Shown: positions 39,529-48,112, counted from the first letter of the stretch. The stretch: 64,000 nt of DNA from Telmatospirillum sp. J64-1 (GCF_006980715.1 NZ_SBHN01000009.1:62001-126000); one strand, 5' to 3'. Notes: a model not told the origin generated them from the sequence alone. Numbers and translations: made by a program.

Positions 39529-41162
39529 TCTTTGATTCCTTTCATCTCGACGATGCCGAAGGCCTGATCCTGGCTCATTCCCTTCGCGTCGGCGACCGCA
39601 TGATGAAGAAGGGACGCCTGCTTTCGGCCGAGGATGTGGCCGCCTTGAAACAATCGGGCCTGCATGCGGTGACGGGCATCCGCCTTGAGGCCGAGGATGT
39701 GGCCGAGGACGAAGCCGCCAGCGCCGTGGCCGAGGTGCTGGCGGGCCCCGGCACCGCCCGCAGCGCCGCCTTCACCGGACGCTGCAACATCGTCGCCACC
39801 ACTTCGGGGCTGGCCGTCATCGACCGCGAGCGGCTCGATCGCCTGAACCTGGTGGACGAGGCGATCACCGTGGCCTCGCTGCCACCCTATGAAATCGTCG
39901 CCGCCCGCCAGGTGGTGGCGACGGTCAAGATCATTCCCTTCGCCGTGCGCCGCTCGCTGCTGGAAACCTGCCAGGCACTGATGGGTGCGGGCGGACCGCT
40001 GCTGCGCGTGGCCGAGTTCCAGCCCATGCAGGTCGCGCTGATCCTGACCGAGCTTCCCGGGACCCGCCCGCGTATCCTCGACGCCACCGCCCAGACCATG
40101 CGCGCCCGGGTCGAGGCCCTGGGCAGCAGCATCACCAGCGAGCAGCGCGTGCCCCATGACGAGGGAGCGGTCGAACGCGCCATCACCAAGGCCCTGGCCA
40201 CCGGCTGCCGCATGGTGCTGATCTCCGGCGCCTCCGCCACCGTGGACCGGCGCGACGTGGTGCCCAGCGGCATCACCCGTGCGGGCGGCGAGATCGTGCA
40301 TTTCGGCATGCCCGTGGACCCCGGCAACCTGCTGCTGCTGGCCAGGATCGGTTCGATCCCGGTAGTGGACATGCCGGGCTGCGGCCGCTCGGCCAAGCTC
40401 AACGGCCTGGATTGGGTGCTCCAGCGCCTGTCCGCCGGGATCGACATCACCCCGCGCGACATCATGACCATGGGCGCGGGCGGCCTGCTGAAGGACATTT
40501 CCGCCTGCCCCGCGCCCCAGGGCAGCGCCAGCCCGCCCCTGGAGGGCCTGCCCCATGAAGCGCGGATCGGCGCCGTCATCCTGGCGGCCGGTCAATCCCG
40601 GCGCATGGGCAGCGTCAACAAGCTGCTGACCCTGGTGGACGGACGGCCGATGCTGCGCCATGTGGCAGAGGCCGCCCTGGGCTCGAAGGCCTGGCCGGTG
40701 GTCGTGGTGACCGGCCATCAAAGCGAAGAGGTGCGCGAAGCCCTGGAAGGGCTGGACGTCACCTTCGTCTACAACCGCCATTTCTCCACCGGCATGGCCT
40801 CGTCCCTGCGCTGCGGCCTGGCCGCCATGCCCGCCGACGTGGATGGCGCCCTGATCTGCCTGGGCGACATGCCGTTGCTCCGCCCCGACCATCTCGACCG
40901 CCTGATCGCCGCTTTCGACCCCGACGAGGCGCGCGGCATCTGCATTCCCGTCCATCGCGGCAAGCGCGGCAATCCCGTCTTGCTGGACCGCGTATTCTTC
41001 GAGGAAATGTCCCGGCTGGAAGGAGATGTCGGCGCGCGCGGCCTGATCGCCGCCTATACTGAAACCGTCTGCGAAGTGGTCATGGAAGACGACGCCGTCC
41101 TGCGCGACGTGGACTCGCCCGAGGCCCTCGCGGAACTGGATCTTTCGAGGAGCGAGAAATGA
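39525..41162 (+). CDS. Fused molybdopterin-binding (MoeA/MogA-like) and MocA-type cytidylyltransferase
   Basis: This 545-residue fusion has an N-terminal molybdopterin-binding domain (about residues 1-335; ITSEQRVPHDEGAVERAI, VLISGASATVDRRDVVPSGI, PVDPGNLLLLARIG) and a C-terminal nucleotidyltransferase (about 345-540; VILAAGQSRRMGSVNKLLTL, VVVTGHQSEEVREALEG, ICLGDMPLL, GKRGNPVLL). The MocA half should make the molybdopterin cytosine dinucleotide used by xanthine-oxidase-family enzymes, the type expected for the hydroxylase at 6.4-9.0 kb. It begins at a TTG that overlaps the XdhC stop (TTGA) and overlaps the next gene by 4 nt. Confidence 0.92.
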   Translation: MIFDSFHLDDAEGLILAHSLRVGDRMMKKGRLLSAEDVAALKQSGLHAVTGIRLEAEDVAEDEAASAVAEVLAGPGTARSAAFTGRCNIVATTSGLAVIDRERLDRLNLVDEAITVASLPPYEIVAARQVVATVKIIPFAVRRSLLETCQALMGAGGPLLRVAEFQPMQVALILTELPGTRPRILDATAQTMRARVEALGSSITSEQRVPHDEGAVERAITKALATGCRMVLISGASATVDRRDVVPSGITRAGGEIVHFGMPVDPGNLLLLARIGSIPVVDMPGCGRSAKLNGLDWVLQRLSAGIDITPRDIMTMGAGGLLKDISACPAPQGSASPPLEGLPHEARIGAVILAAGQSRRMGSVNKLLTLVDGRPMLRHVAEAALGSKAWPVVVVTGHQSEEVREALEGLDVTFVYNRHFSTGMASSLRCGLAAMPADVDGALICLGDMPLLRPDHLDRLIAAFDPDEARGICIPVHRGKRGNPVLLDRVFFEEMSRLEGDVGARGLIAAYTETVCEVVMEDDAVLRDVDSPEALAELDLSRSEK

Positions 41163-41560
41163 GCGAGGAGGTCTACCACGCCGAGATCAAGCGCTTGGCG
41201 GCCCTGGGAGCAAAGCCGCAGCGGCTCGAACCGAGGGATGCCAGCTACAGCGCCGACAATCCCTTCTGCGGGGATCGCGTCACGCTGGATGTGCGGATGG
41301 AAGGCGACCATGTCCATGCCCTGGGTCATGAGGTCAAGGGCTGCATGATCTGTCAGGCCGCCGCCGCTACCCTGGCCGAAGCCGCCCCGGGACGCAGCCT
41401 TGCCGACCTGCTGGCCGAGGAAACCGCCTTGCGCGCCATCCTGGCCGGCAACGAAGACCCTACGTCCCGCTGGGCCCCCTTCGCCCCCTTGGCCCGTCAT
41501 CGCTCGCGCCATGACTGCGCCCTGCTGCCCTTCCTGGCGCTGAAGGACGGGAAAAAATAG
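41159..41560 (+). CDS. NifU/SufU-like iron-sulfur scaffold homologue
   Basis: This 133-residue protein has the scaffold motifs NPFCGDRVTLDV (Cys plus Asp), GCMICQAAAATLAEA and HRSRHDCALLPF, so all three ligand cysteines and the Asp are present. It ends the molybdenum-cofactor operon through a 4-nt overlap. In this setting it may supply iron-sulfur clusters, or sulfur, to molybdenum hydroxylases instead of acting as the housekeeping scaffold. A hairpin terminator follows. Confidence 0.88.
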   Translation: MSEEVYHAEIKRLAALGAKPQRLEPRDASYSADNPFCGDRVTLDVRMEGDHVHALGHEVKGCMICQAAAATLAEAAPGRSLADLLAEETALRAILAGNEDPTSRWAPFAPLARHRSRHDCALLPFLALKDGKK

Positions 41561-41569
41561 AGGGTCCCC

Positions 41570-41599
41570 GGGCTGTTTCCGTTCAAGCGGAACCAGCCC
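41570..41599 (+). terminator. Terminator of the molybdenum-cofactor operon
   Basis: GGGCTGTTTCCG (41570-41581) pairs with CGGAACCAGCCC (41588-41599), one G-T pair and a 6-nt loop, 10 nt after the stop at 41560. Confidence 0.75.
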
Positions 41600-41652
41600 G
41601 AGACTCCGCGGACGCAAGTTGCTGATGAAAGCAGGAGGTTTTCCGCAACCTG

Positions 41653-42075
41653 CTAGAGCCAGCGGTTCACGGAACTGCCCGGCGGCGGTGGGACGCCTTG
41701 CAGGATCTGGGCATTGATCTCGTAGCGCCCGACGGCGCGCATGACTTCCGAGATCAGCAGCGCGAAAGGCGTGTTCCCCTGGGTCTGACCGGCTGCTTCG
41801 GCAACGGTATAGGCGTTGACGAAATAGCTGCGGAAGGCGGGGAAATCCTGGTTCTGCGACAGGCTGCGCCGACGGCGCTGATGGGAATCCTGCGGGTATT
41901 CCTCGTCATGATGGATCAGCGATTCGTTCTGGTTGCTGGCCCAGTGCGTGGCGCTCATGTCCTCGACCTTCGGCGTCGAGACCACGGCCACATTGCGCCC
42001 ACCAGCAGCAACCCGGGCGGTTGCCGCCGCAGCGCTTGGACTGGCCGAAGCCGATATGCGAGCCGCGAGTGCCAT
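41653..42075 (-). CDS. Conserved-looking protein of unknown function
   Basis: This 140-residue soluble protein starts with an Ala- and Ser-rich N-terminus (first 30 residues), then a polar section ending in HQRRRRSLSQNQDFP and a hydrophobic, ordered C-terminal half (FRSYFVNAYTVAEAAG, FALLISEVMRAVGRYEINAQ). GGAAAAG upstream supports the start. The gene stands alone between two terminators or promoters. I do not recognise the family; coding potential is supported by codon usage and clean borders. Confidence 0.6.
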   Translation of the reverse strand: MALAARISASASPSAAAATARVAAGGRNVAVVSTPKVEDMSATHWASNQNESLIHHDEEYPQDSHQRRRRSLSQNQDFPAFRSYFVNAYTVAEAAGQTQGNTPFALLISEVMRAVGRYEINAQILQGVPPPPGSSVNRWL

Positions 42076-42319
42076 GAACTTTTCCGATCCGATCGTGCCG
42101 CGGCGGGACCATACCCCACCCTGCCTGCGATGAAAGAAAACCCAGCTACGAGTTAACCTATTCTAAACCATTTGGTTCGTTATGAGAACATAATTTGTAC
42201 ACTTCCGCAGAGGGAGGAAACCGCCGATTTCCTCTTTTCTCTGCGCCCTTTCATCCCCACAGTAGCGACACCAGTATTTCCGAGTTCATCAGTTTCCGAG
42301 AATTCAGAGGAGACGCCGG

Positions 42320-42841
42320 ATGAAGACCTGTCTGGTTTCCGTGTTCTGCCCCGACCGTACCGGATTGGTGGCGGCCATCACCGGGCGCTTGTTCGACCTG
42401 GGGGCGGATTTGGGCGACACATCCTTTGCCGTCCTGGGCCGGGGAGCCGAATTCACCAGCGTCTGCGACCTGCCCGACGATGTCTCCGCCGAAGAAGTGG
42501 CCGAGGATCTGGGCAAGCTGGAGGAATTGCAGGGCGCGGAAATCGAGGTGCGCCCCTTCACCTTGTCCTCGGCCTCCGGCCCGTCGGGAAAGATCACCCA
42601 CCGCATCGCCGTCTCGGGCGGCGACCAGCCCGGCCTTGTGGCCCGCCTGACCGAGGTCTTCGGCGAATTCCGTGCCAATATCGTGCGGCTCGATGCGCAA
42701 AGGCTGCCTTCGGGCGAAGGCAGCACCTATGTCACCCGCTTTTCCGTCTCGATCCCGGAAGAAGCCGTGGAATCCTGCCTCAACACGATCGAGAACACGG
42801 CAGGCGAGATGGGACTGTCCTGCCATTCGGAGGCGGGGTGA
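42320..42841 (+). CDS. Tandem ACT-domain regulator (GcvR-like)
   Basis: This 173-residue protein consists of two ACT domains: residues 1-80 (LVSVFCPDRTGLVAAITGRL) and 88-170 (RIAVSGGDQPGLVARLTEVF). This is the architecture of GcvR, which controls the glycine cleavage genes by binding an activator instead of DNA. Amino-acid binding is likely, with glycine or serine the usual guess. The start has GAGGAG 7 nt upstream. The 244 nt upstream are AT-rich and contain no gene. Confidence 0.87.
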   Translation: MKTCLVSVFCPDRTGLVAAITGRLFDLGADLGDTSFAVLGRGAEFTSVCDLPDDVSAEEVAEDLGKLEELQGAEIEVRPFTLSSASGPSGKITHRIAVSGGDQPGLVARLTEVFGEFRANIVRLDAQRLPSGEGSTYVTRFSVSIPEEAVESCLNTIENTAGEMGLSCHSEAG

Positions 42842-42860
42842 GGACAGCGCCGGAACTTAC

Positions 42861-42993
42861 AGCGTGATGCAGTAAATCTGCATCATGCTTTCAGTTTCTA
42901 TATTTGCCCTCGCCGGGCGCGCGCCTCCGCGCGCTTGGCCACGGCCTCAACGGCCGCAGAGAACAGCGCGTCATATTTGACGCACGCTGTTCT
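42861..42993. repeat. Composite palindromic intergenic block
   Basis: Two hairpins bracket this block: AGCGTGATGCAG/CTGCATCATGCT (42861-42872 with 42878-42889, one G-T pair) and AGAACAGCGCGTCA (42960-42973) with its near-complement at 42978-42993. Between them lie short GC dyads (GCGCGCG, GGCC-rich). It fills the gap between convergent genes and touches the stop of the minus-strand one, so at least the second hairpin can act as a terminator. The modular look resembles a small extragenic repeat element. Confidence 0.5.
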
Positions 42994-43642
42994 AAGGCGC
43001 TTCGGCGAGCGTCTGTCCGTAGCCGGTTTCGGCCAGCGCCAGGTCCATCAATTCCAGGGATTCTTCCAGCAGCGCCCGCATTTCCCCGGCCAGACGCCGG
43101 GCCTCGCGGTCGGATGCCGCGCGGGCACGATGGCCGAGTTCGACCAGCCGGTCCATCTGCGCCAGTGCCCGGCGGGCATTGAAGGCGGCATCGCCCATGG
43201 AGGAATCAAGGCTGTTGATGGCACGCCCGGTGGGGCGGCGCATGCCATATCCCAGGGTGGCGCCCCGCGCCTCGGGCACCGCCATCGGCTCGATGGCCTT
43301 CAGCGCCACGTCCAGCGCCGCGCGGAGCCGTGCCGGATCGGTGTCCTGGGTCAGGGCGATGATCAGGTGGCGCAGGGCGATGGTGCCCTCGCTATGGGCC
43401 AGGGACAGGTAATGGGCCGCCTGACCCGACTTGGCTGCAGAGAGGTCCGCGGTCTGCCCGCCAGCGTCCCGGCGTTCCAGCCAGGGAGCCGGGCTTTCCA
43501 GGACACGCGGATAGATGGGCTGAGGCCCCTGGGGCTCGGCATAGGGAGCAGGTTCCACCACCTGAGGCGGCACGGCCTCCTGGGCACCGGCCGGCAGCGC
43601 CCAGGCCAGGGAGATAGAAAGCAGGACCGGCAGGACGCGCAT
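42992..43642 (-). CDS. Exported protein of unknown function
   Basis: This 216-residue protein has a signal peptide (MRVLPVLLSISLAWALPAGA) and a Pro-rich stretch (EPAPYAEPQGPQPIYPR) before a helical body with many Ala, Leu and Arg residues (LEESLELMDLALAET). The start at 43642 is set by GGAGGCTGAGG upstream; it lies 5 nt from the stop of the SDR gene on the same strand, so the two are probably co-transcribed. I do not recognise a family. A periplasmic location is predicted from the signal peptide alone. Confidence 0.65.
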   Translation of the reverse strand: MRVLPVLLSISLAWALPAGAQEAVPPQVVEPAPYAEPQGPQPIYPRVLESPAPWLERRDAGGQTADLSAAKSGQAAHYLSLAHSEGTIALRHLIIALTQDTDPARLRAALDVALKAIEPMAVPEARGATLGYGMRRPTGRAINSLDSSMGDAAFNARRALAQMDRLVELGHRARAASDREARRLAGEMRALLEESLELMDLALAETGYGQTLAEAP

Positions 43643-43646
43643 GACC

Positions 43647-44498
43647 TCAGCCTCCGATGATCTCACCGCCATTGGGATGCAGCACCTGTCCCGTCATGTA
43701 GGAAGAATCCGCCGAGGCCAGGAAGACATAGCTGGGGGCAATCTCATCGGGTTCCCCCGGCCGCCCCAAAGGCTGGCTCTGGCCGAACGTCTCCACATGC
43801 TCGGCCGGGAAGGTGGCCGGGATCAGGGGCGTCCAGATCGGCCCCGGCGCGACCGCATTCACCCGGATCCCCCGCGAGGCCAGATTGGCCGACAACGAAC
43901 GGGTGAAGGAAACGATGGCGCCCTTGGTCGCTGAATAATCCAGCAGATAACTCGACCCGCGATAGGCGGTGATCGAGGTGGTGTTGATGATCGCCGCCCC
44001 CTCGCCCAGATGGGCCAGCGCGGCCTTGGTGATGTGGAACATGGAGAAGATGTTGGTGCGGAAAGTCCGCTCCAATTGGGCGGCGTCGATCTCCTCCAGC
44101 TTCTCGACCACATGCTGTTCGGCGGCATTGTTGACCAGCACGTCCAGCCGCCCGAATTCCTTGACCGTCTGCTCCACGATCTGCTTGCAGAAGGATTCCT
44201 CGCCCACATCCCCGGCCATCAGGATGCAGCGCCGCCCGGCCTGTTCCACGGCACGCTTCGTTTCCTTGGCGTCCTCGTGTTCATCAAGATAGGCCACGGC
44301 CACATCCGCGCCTTCCTTGGCGAAGCAGATAGCCACGGCCCGCCCGATTCCGCTATCGCCGCCGGTGACCAGGGCGACCTTGCCCTGAAGCTTGCCGCTG
44401 CCCTGATAGGCTTCGGCGTGATCCTGGGGCCTGGGCTGCATCTCGCCGGTCTGGCCCGGCTGGCGCTCCTGATGCTGGGGGGGCAACTTGTCGGCCAT
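43647..44498 (-). CDS. Short-chain dehydrogenase/reductase, YhdF/YghA-like stress group
   Basis: This 283-residue oxidoreductase carries a 40-residue N-terminal extension rich in Gln and Pro (QHQERQPGQTGEMQPRPQD), then the classical SDR core: TGGDSGIGRA cofactor motif, VNNAA and the catalytic YSATKGA. The extension and length match the general-stress SDR group (YhdF, YghA). Substrate unknown. The start at 44498 follows GGAGGAGG. It is the first gene of a two-gene unit with the exported protein downstream. Confidence 0.9.
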   Translation of the reverse strand: MADKLPPQHQERQPGQTGEMQPRPQDHAEAYQGSGKLQGKVALVTGGDSGIGRAVAICFAKEGADVAVAYLDEHEDAKETKRAVEQAGRRCILMAGDVGEESFCKQIVEQTVKEFGRLDVLVNNAAEQHVVEKLEEIDAAQLERTFRTNIFSMFHITKAALAHLGEGAAIINTTSITAYRGSSYLLDYSATKGAIVSFTRSLSANLASRGIRVNAVAPGPIWTPLIPATFPAEHVETFGQSQPLGRPGEPDEIAPSYVFLASADSSYMTGQVLHPNGGEIIGG

Positions 44499-44594
44499 AG
44501 AACCTCCTCCTTCCGTTCCGCAGTTGAGTTGGGACGGAAGGAGGCAGGCTATCAAGGAAGTCTTGGAGGTACAGACTTTCGGGCTAAGAACGCC

Positions 44595-46505
44595 CTATGT
44601 CGGATAGCGCGCGAGGGCCTGATCTATGGCCGCGCGCAGGGCCTGCGGCTGGACCGGCTTGTGTAGCAGGCCGTGGCCGCTGGCCTTGGCCTGGCGCAGG
44701 CGTTCCGGGGCGGTGTCGCCGGTCAGGATGATCGCCGGAATCTCCTTCTGCAGCCGTGTGCGCATGCGCTGGATGGCGAAACCGCCATTGCTGCCGTTCT
44801 GCAGCCGGTAATCGGCAATGATCAAATCGGGCATGCAGCGGGAATTGGACACCCGGCGCAAGGCTTGGTCTGTGTTCAATCCGGTCAGCACGTGATGGCC
44901 CCAGCTTTCCAGCAGCAGGCGGGTGCTTTCCAGCACGTCGGGTTCGTCATCGATGATGACCACGCAGGCCTCGCGTCTGGTCGCCGGTGGCGGCGACAGG
45001 TGGTGCGTCTCTCCCTGCTCGTCCAGCTGCGCGTCGTGCACGGCCAAAGGCAGGTCGACCGCGAAGACCGAGCCCTTCCCCAGCTTCGAACGCACATGCA
45101 GGCGATGGCCCAGCAGGGACGCCAGGCGCTCGACGATGGCCAGCCCCAGCCCCAGGCCCTGGCGCCGGTCGCGGGCGGGATTTCCCAGTTGATAGAATTC
45201 CCGGAAGATCGCCTGCGTCTGGTTCTCGGGGATGCCGATGCCGGTATCCCAGACTTCGACGCGCAGGACGGTGCCGCGGCGCCGGCAGCCGATCAGGATA
45301 CGGCCCTGAGGCGTGTAACGCAGGGCGTTGTGCAGCAGGTTGCGCAGGATGCGCTCGACCAGACTGGGATCACTTTCCACACGCAGATTGCTGTTCACCA
45401 GCCGCAGGTCCAGATCCTCGGCCTCGGCCTCGGCCCTGAATTCGGCTCCCAGGCGCTGCAACAAGGTACCGATGCAGAAGGTCTCGCGGGCCGGCACCAC
45501 CAGCCCGGCCTCCAGCTTCGAAACTTCGAGCAGGCTGTTGAGCAGGCTTTCGAGCGCACCCACGGAATCCTGAATGCGTCCGACCAGGGGCGTCAACTCC
45601 GGCCCCGCGCGCTCGGCCAGGACGGCGACGAACATGTTCAGGGCCTGCAAAGGCTGGCGCAGGTCGTGACTGGCCGCCGCCAGGAAGCGGGTCTTGGCGA
45701 TATTCGCCTGTTCCGCCGCCTCCTTCGCCTTGACCAGTTCGTCCTCGACCTGCTGCTGGCCGCTATGGTCGTGCAGCATGGCGAAATAGAAGGCGGGACG
45801 CCCCTTCTCGTCGCGCACCACGCCCAGGCGCTGCCAGACCGCCAGAGTCCGCCCTTCGGCGCCGACGGCCTGCAACACGCCTTCCCAATCGTTGCCGCTC
45901 TGCAAGGCGGGCCGTATCTGCTCCAGGATGACCGCCTGGGCTTCGGGCAGATAGGGATCGCAGAAATATTTGCCGCAATTCTCGCCGAACAGGCGGCGAT
46001 AGGCGGCATTGACGTAGGTGATCCGTCCGTCATAGGTGAAGACGGCCAGCGCCTCGTGCGAACTTTCCACCACCTCGCGCAGCAGGAACAATTCCTCGAC
46101 CTTGCGTCCGGTCTCGCGCGCCTTCTGCGCGGTGACGTCGGTCACGGTCAGCATCCGCGCGCCCTGGTCGCAGGAACTCCAGCGCAGGGACAGCCACCGT
46201 CCCTGGCAGGTCAGATAGTCCCCGCACCCGTTGGTCCTGGATTGCACGCGAAGCGCGGACATCCATTCCTGCGCCAAGCCGGTGAAAGCCCCCTTCTTGC
46301 GACAGGCATCGAGCCATTCGCCGAAGCCTTGCCCCGCCCGCAGCCCCGCTCCGGCCGGGCCGAGCAGTTCGACAGCGCTCTTGTTGAAGAAAATCAGCCT
46401 TTCCGCATGGTCGTAGAGCAGCAATCCGGCGTCCATCTCGCCTACTGCCGAAAGGAGAATGCTGCTCACATCGGCTGGGTAAACGGTGCAGGATGCAAGG
46501 GTCAT
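44595..46505 (-). CDS. Cytoplasmic hybrid histidine kinase (PAS-PAS-HisKA-ATPase-receiver)
   Basis: This 636-residue kinase has two PAS-like domains (about 15-120 and 140-260), a HisKA domain with His280 in AAASHDLRQPL, an ATPase domain (NLLHNALRYTPQG, DTGIGIP, GLGLGLAIVERL) and a C-terminal receiver (VVIIDDEPDVLES, LIIADYRLQNGSNGG, Lys in LHKPVQP). No membrane segment is present, so it should respond to an internal signal. The receiver at its own C-terminus and the absence of a partner regulator nearby suggest a phosphorelay partner elsewhere. The start at 46505 has an AGGAAG 11 nt upstream. Confidence 0.9.
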   Translation of the reverse strand: MTLASCTVYPADVSSILLSAVGEMDAGLLLYDHAERLIFFNKSAVELLGPAGAGLRAGQGFGEWLDACRKKGAFTGLAQEWMSALRVQSRTNGCGDYLTCQGRWLSLRWSSCDQGARMLTVTDVTAQKARETGRKVEELFLLREVVESSHEALAVFTYDGRITYVNAAYRRLFGENCGKYFCDPYLPEAQAVILEQIRPALQSGNDWEGVLQAVGAEGRTLAVWQRLGVVRDEKGRPAFYFAMLHDHSGQQQVEDELVKAKEAAEQANIAKTRFLAAASHDLRQPLQALNMFVAVLAERAGPELTPLVGRIQDSVGALESLLNSLLEVSKLEAGLVVPARETFCIGTLLQRLGAEFRAEAEAEDLDLRLVNSNLRVESDPSLVERILRNLLHNALRYTPQGRILIGCRRRGTVLRVEVWDTGIGIPENQTQAIFREFYQLGNPARDRRQGLGLGLAIVERLASLLGHRLHVRSKLGKGSVFAVDLPLAVHDAQLDEQGETHHLSPPPATRREACVVIIDDEPDVLESTRLLLESWGHHVLTGLNTDQALRRVSNSRCMPDLIIADYRLQNGSNGGFAIQRMRTRLQKEIPAIILTGDTAPERLRQAKASGHGLLHKPVQPQALRAAIDQALARYPT

Positions 46506-46601
46506 GGCTTTTCTCACTTCCTGGGCGGGTTACCCTTAAGAGTATTTTATAGCCAGCCGGAACAGCAATATGGCCAGCGCTCTATGACCCTGGACTCCCC
46601 A

Positions 46602-47588
46602 CTATTCGCAGCATTCCTTAAGTGTAACTGAGAAGTAAAGGAGATAGTTTCCCTGCAACGGCGAAAAGTTATCATCTGAAACTATATAGAGATAAACTTC
46701 ACCATCACCGGATGACGACACGGATATTCCTTCAAAGTTGTCGGTCACGACCGGAGGGCGCAGAAGAGCGAGTTCTTTCCCTTGCAAAACAACGCCTTCC
46801 GAGACTTTCTTGGACTCAACAAGAACGATACGGGAGCCAAAGCCTCCCATCAGCGAGAAATGGCGCTCCAGCACGAGCAGATTGCCGTCGGGCAGGCGCG
46901 CCGCGCCGACCGGCTTGTATCCCGGAGCGGCGCGATAGGACAGCCGCCGCCAGTCCGAGCCGTCGTCGGGACCGACCCAGGCGGGGGTCACGTCCTCGGC
47001 TTCGGGGCTGCGGCTGCCTTCGGCAATCAGCAGCAGCCGCCCATCATCGAGCCGCACCACCGCTTCCAGTCCGGCATTGCTCGGCAGCAGCGGGCCTAGT
47101 TCGGCAGGTAGCGGAACTTCCCCGAGAAAAGCGAAATCAGGACCATAGCGCCACAAGCGGTGATCCTGCTCGAAGGCCACCAGCCAAGTCCCGTCCGCTT
47201 CAGCCTGAATTTCCTCGGCATCGCCCCGTCGCCCCTGGACCGGTCGGCCATCCGGCTCGTGCAGATCGCCGCCGCGCAGTACAGCGGCATCGACCAAGCG
47301 GCCGTCGTCGTCATGGATCAGGTCGAACGAGAACCAGCGCCCCCGGTCGCTGACGACGGTGGCCCGTCCCTCACGCACCGAAAGGCCGGAAAAGCCGCCG
47401 AAACCATCGAGACTGCTGTTCAGGCGCAAGCCGCCGCGATAATCCAGTGCGCCCAGGATCGTGCGTTCGGGCTGGCTGGACTCGAGCGGAACCGGCCGCG
47501 CCGATATCTCTCCCTCGGGATGGGAAAGCAGATTGCAGCCGGCGGAAGATAACAGGAACAGAAGCAAAGCGGATCGTAATATTCGCAT
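46602..47588 (-). CDS. Phytase-like esterase-domain lipoprotein
   Basis: This 328-residue lipoprotein has a signal ending in LLSSAGC and a beta-propeller-like body: LDGFGGFSGLSVREG, VVSDRGRWFSF, GDAEEIQAEADGTWLVAFEQ, NAGLEAVVRLDDGRLLLIAEG and NFEGISVSSSGDGEVYLYIVSDDNF. These match the exported family annotated as esterase-like activity of phytase. The ribosome site is poor and the gene starts 5 nt after the stop of a possible 73-codon frame, so it may depend on translational coupling. Its substrate is unknown, possibly a phosphorylated compound. Confidence 0.82.
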   Translation of the reverse strand: MRILRSALLLFLLSSAGCNLLSHPEGEISARPVPLESSQPERTILGALDYRGGLRLNSSLDGFGGFSGLSVREGRATVVSDRGRWFSFDLIHDDDGRLVDAAVLRGGDLHEPDGRPVQGRRGDAEEIQAEADGTWLVAFEQDHRLWRYGPDFAFLGEVPLPAELGPLLPSNAGLEAVVRLDDGRLLLIAEGSRSPEAEDVTPAWVGPDDGSDWRRLSYRAAPGYKPVGAARLPDGNLLVLERHFSLMGGFGSRIVLVESKKVSEGVVLQGKELALLRPPVVTDNFEGISVSSSGDGEVYLYIVSDDNFSPLQGNYLLYFSVTLKECCE

Positions 47589-47592
47589 GATT

Positions 47593-47814
47593 TCAGATAT
47601 AACAAAAAAACGGTCGATCTCCATCTTCGGTCTGGCATGGCAGCCGAAACAAAGGTAATATTCTCGCACGACCATAGGTCCAGTACGAAATTGCTTCCCT
47701 GCCCACAAGGATTTCCAGTGGCAGGGTGGAGAGCGCTTCCATGGGGGCGAATGGATATTCCCGCCCCTTTCGCCCATGGCGTCCGGCCTCATCGTGATGA
47801 GGTTTATCAGCCAT
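47593..47814 (-). CDS. Possible small coupled gene upstream of the phytase-like lipoprotein
   Basis: This open frame codes 73 residues starting MADKPHHDEAGRHGRKG and ending just 4 nt before the lipoprotein ATG. Its first five residues equal those of the divergent small protein at 47913 (MADKPQQD). The upstream region shows no clear Shine-Dalgarno site. The middle is not obviously protein-like, so the evidence rests on position and on the shared start only. Confidence 0.3.
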   Translation of the reverse strand: MADKPHHDEAGRHGRKGREYPFAPMEALSTLPLEILVGREAISYWTYGRARILPLFRLPCQTEDGDRPFFCYI

Positions 47815-47926
47815 TTGAAGGCGACTATTGAGCCTTTTTAGCAAGAACCTTCGGTTCCCTGCCGTGTAGGACAAAAGAACATCCTCCAAGGAGCAGAACA
47901 AGGGAGGCGGAATTGGCTGATAAACC
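47801..47926. repeat. Inverted 13-bp repeat at divergent starts
   Basis: GGTTTATCAGCCA (47801-47813) and TGGCTGATAAACC (47914-47926) are exact complements 100 nt apart. Each covers the first codons of one of two divergent frames, so the similarity of both N-termini may come from an inverted duplication. The whole stretch 47589-47912 otherwise holds AT-rich promoter DNA. Confidence 0.6.
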
Positions 47927-48110
47927 GCAACAGGACTCCGACAAGGACAAGCGCCCCATGATGCCCGGCGACGAAGCCGCCAAGGGCACGCCCGGCACCG
48001 GCGAAGACATCTGCCGTACCTGCCGTGGCACCGGCCAGCTCGAGAACGGCCGAACATGCGAAGAATGCGGCGGCACCGGTATTGTCGTCGAGGGCATCGG
48101 CGGGGGTTGA
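47913..48110 (+). CDS. Small DnaJ-type zinc-ribbon protein (CxxCxGxG)
   Basis: This 65-residue protein has two CxxCxGxG motifs, CRTCRGTGQ and CEECGGTG, the zinc-binding unit of the DnaJ cysteine-rich domain, but no J domain. The N-terminus is polar and probably disordered. It starts at a TTG at 47913 with GGGAGGCGG 2-3 nt before the codon spacing and no ATG option. The gene is immediately followed by a strong terminator. It may be a redox- or zinc-linked chaperone helper, but the partner is unknown. Confidence 0.72.
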   Translation: MADKPQQDSDKDKRPMMPGDEAAKGTPGTGEDICRTCRGTGQLENGRTCEECGGTGIVVEGIGGG

Positions 48111-48112
48111 AG

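Noticed and set aside
42842-42991. CRISPR-like repeats
   Set aside because: The short dyads differ from each other and have no regular spacer length; no cas gene is present.
47637-47831. A 64-codon plus-strand frame upstream of the zinc-ribbon gene
   Set aside because: It has no ribosome site and a Pro/Arg-rich composition; it covers promoter DNA.
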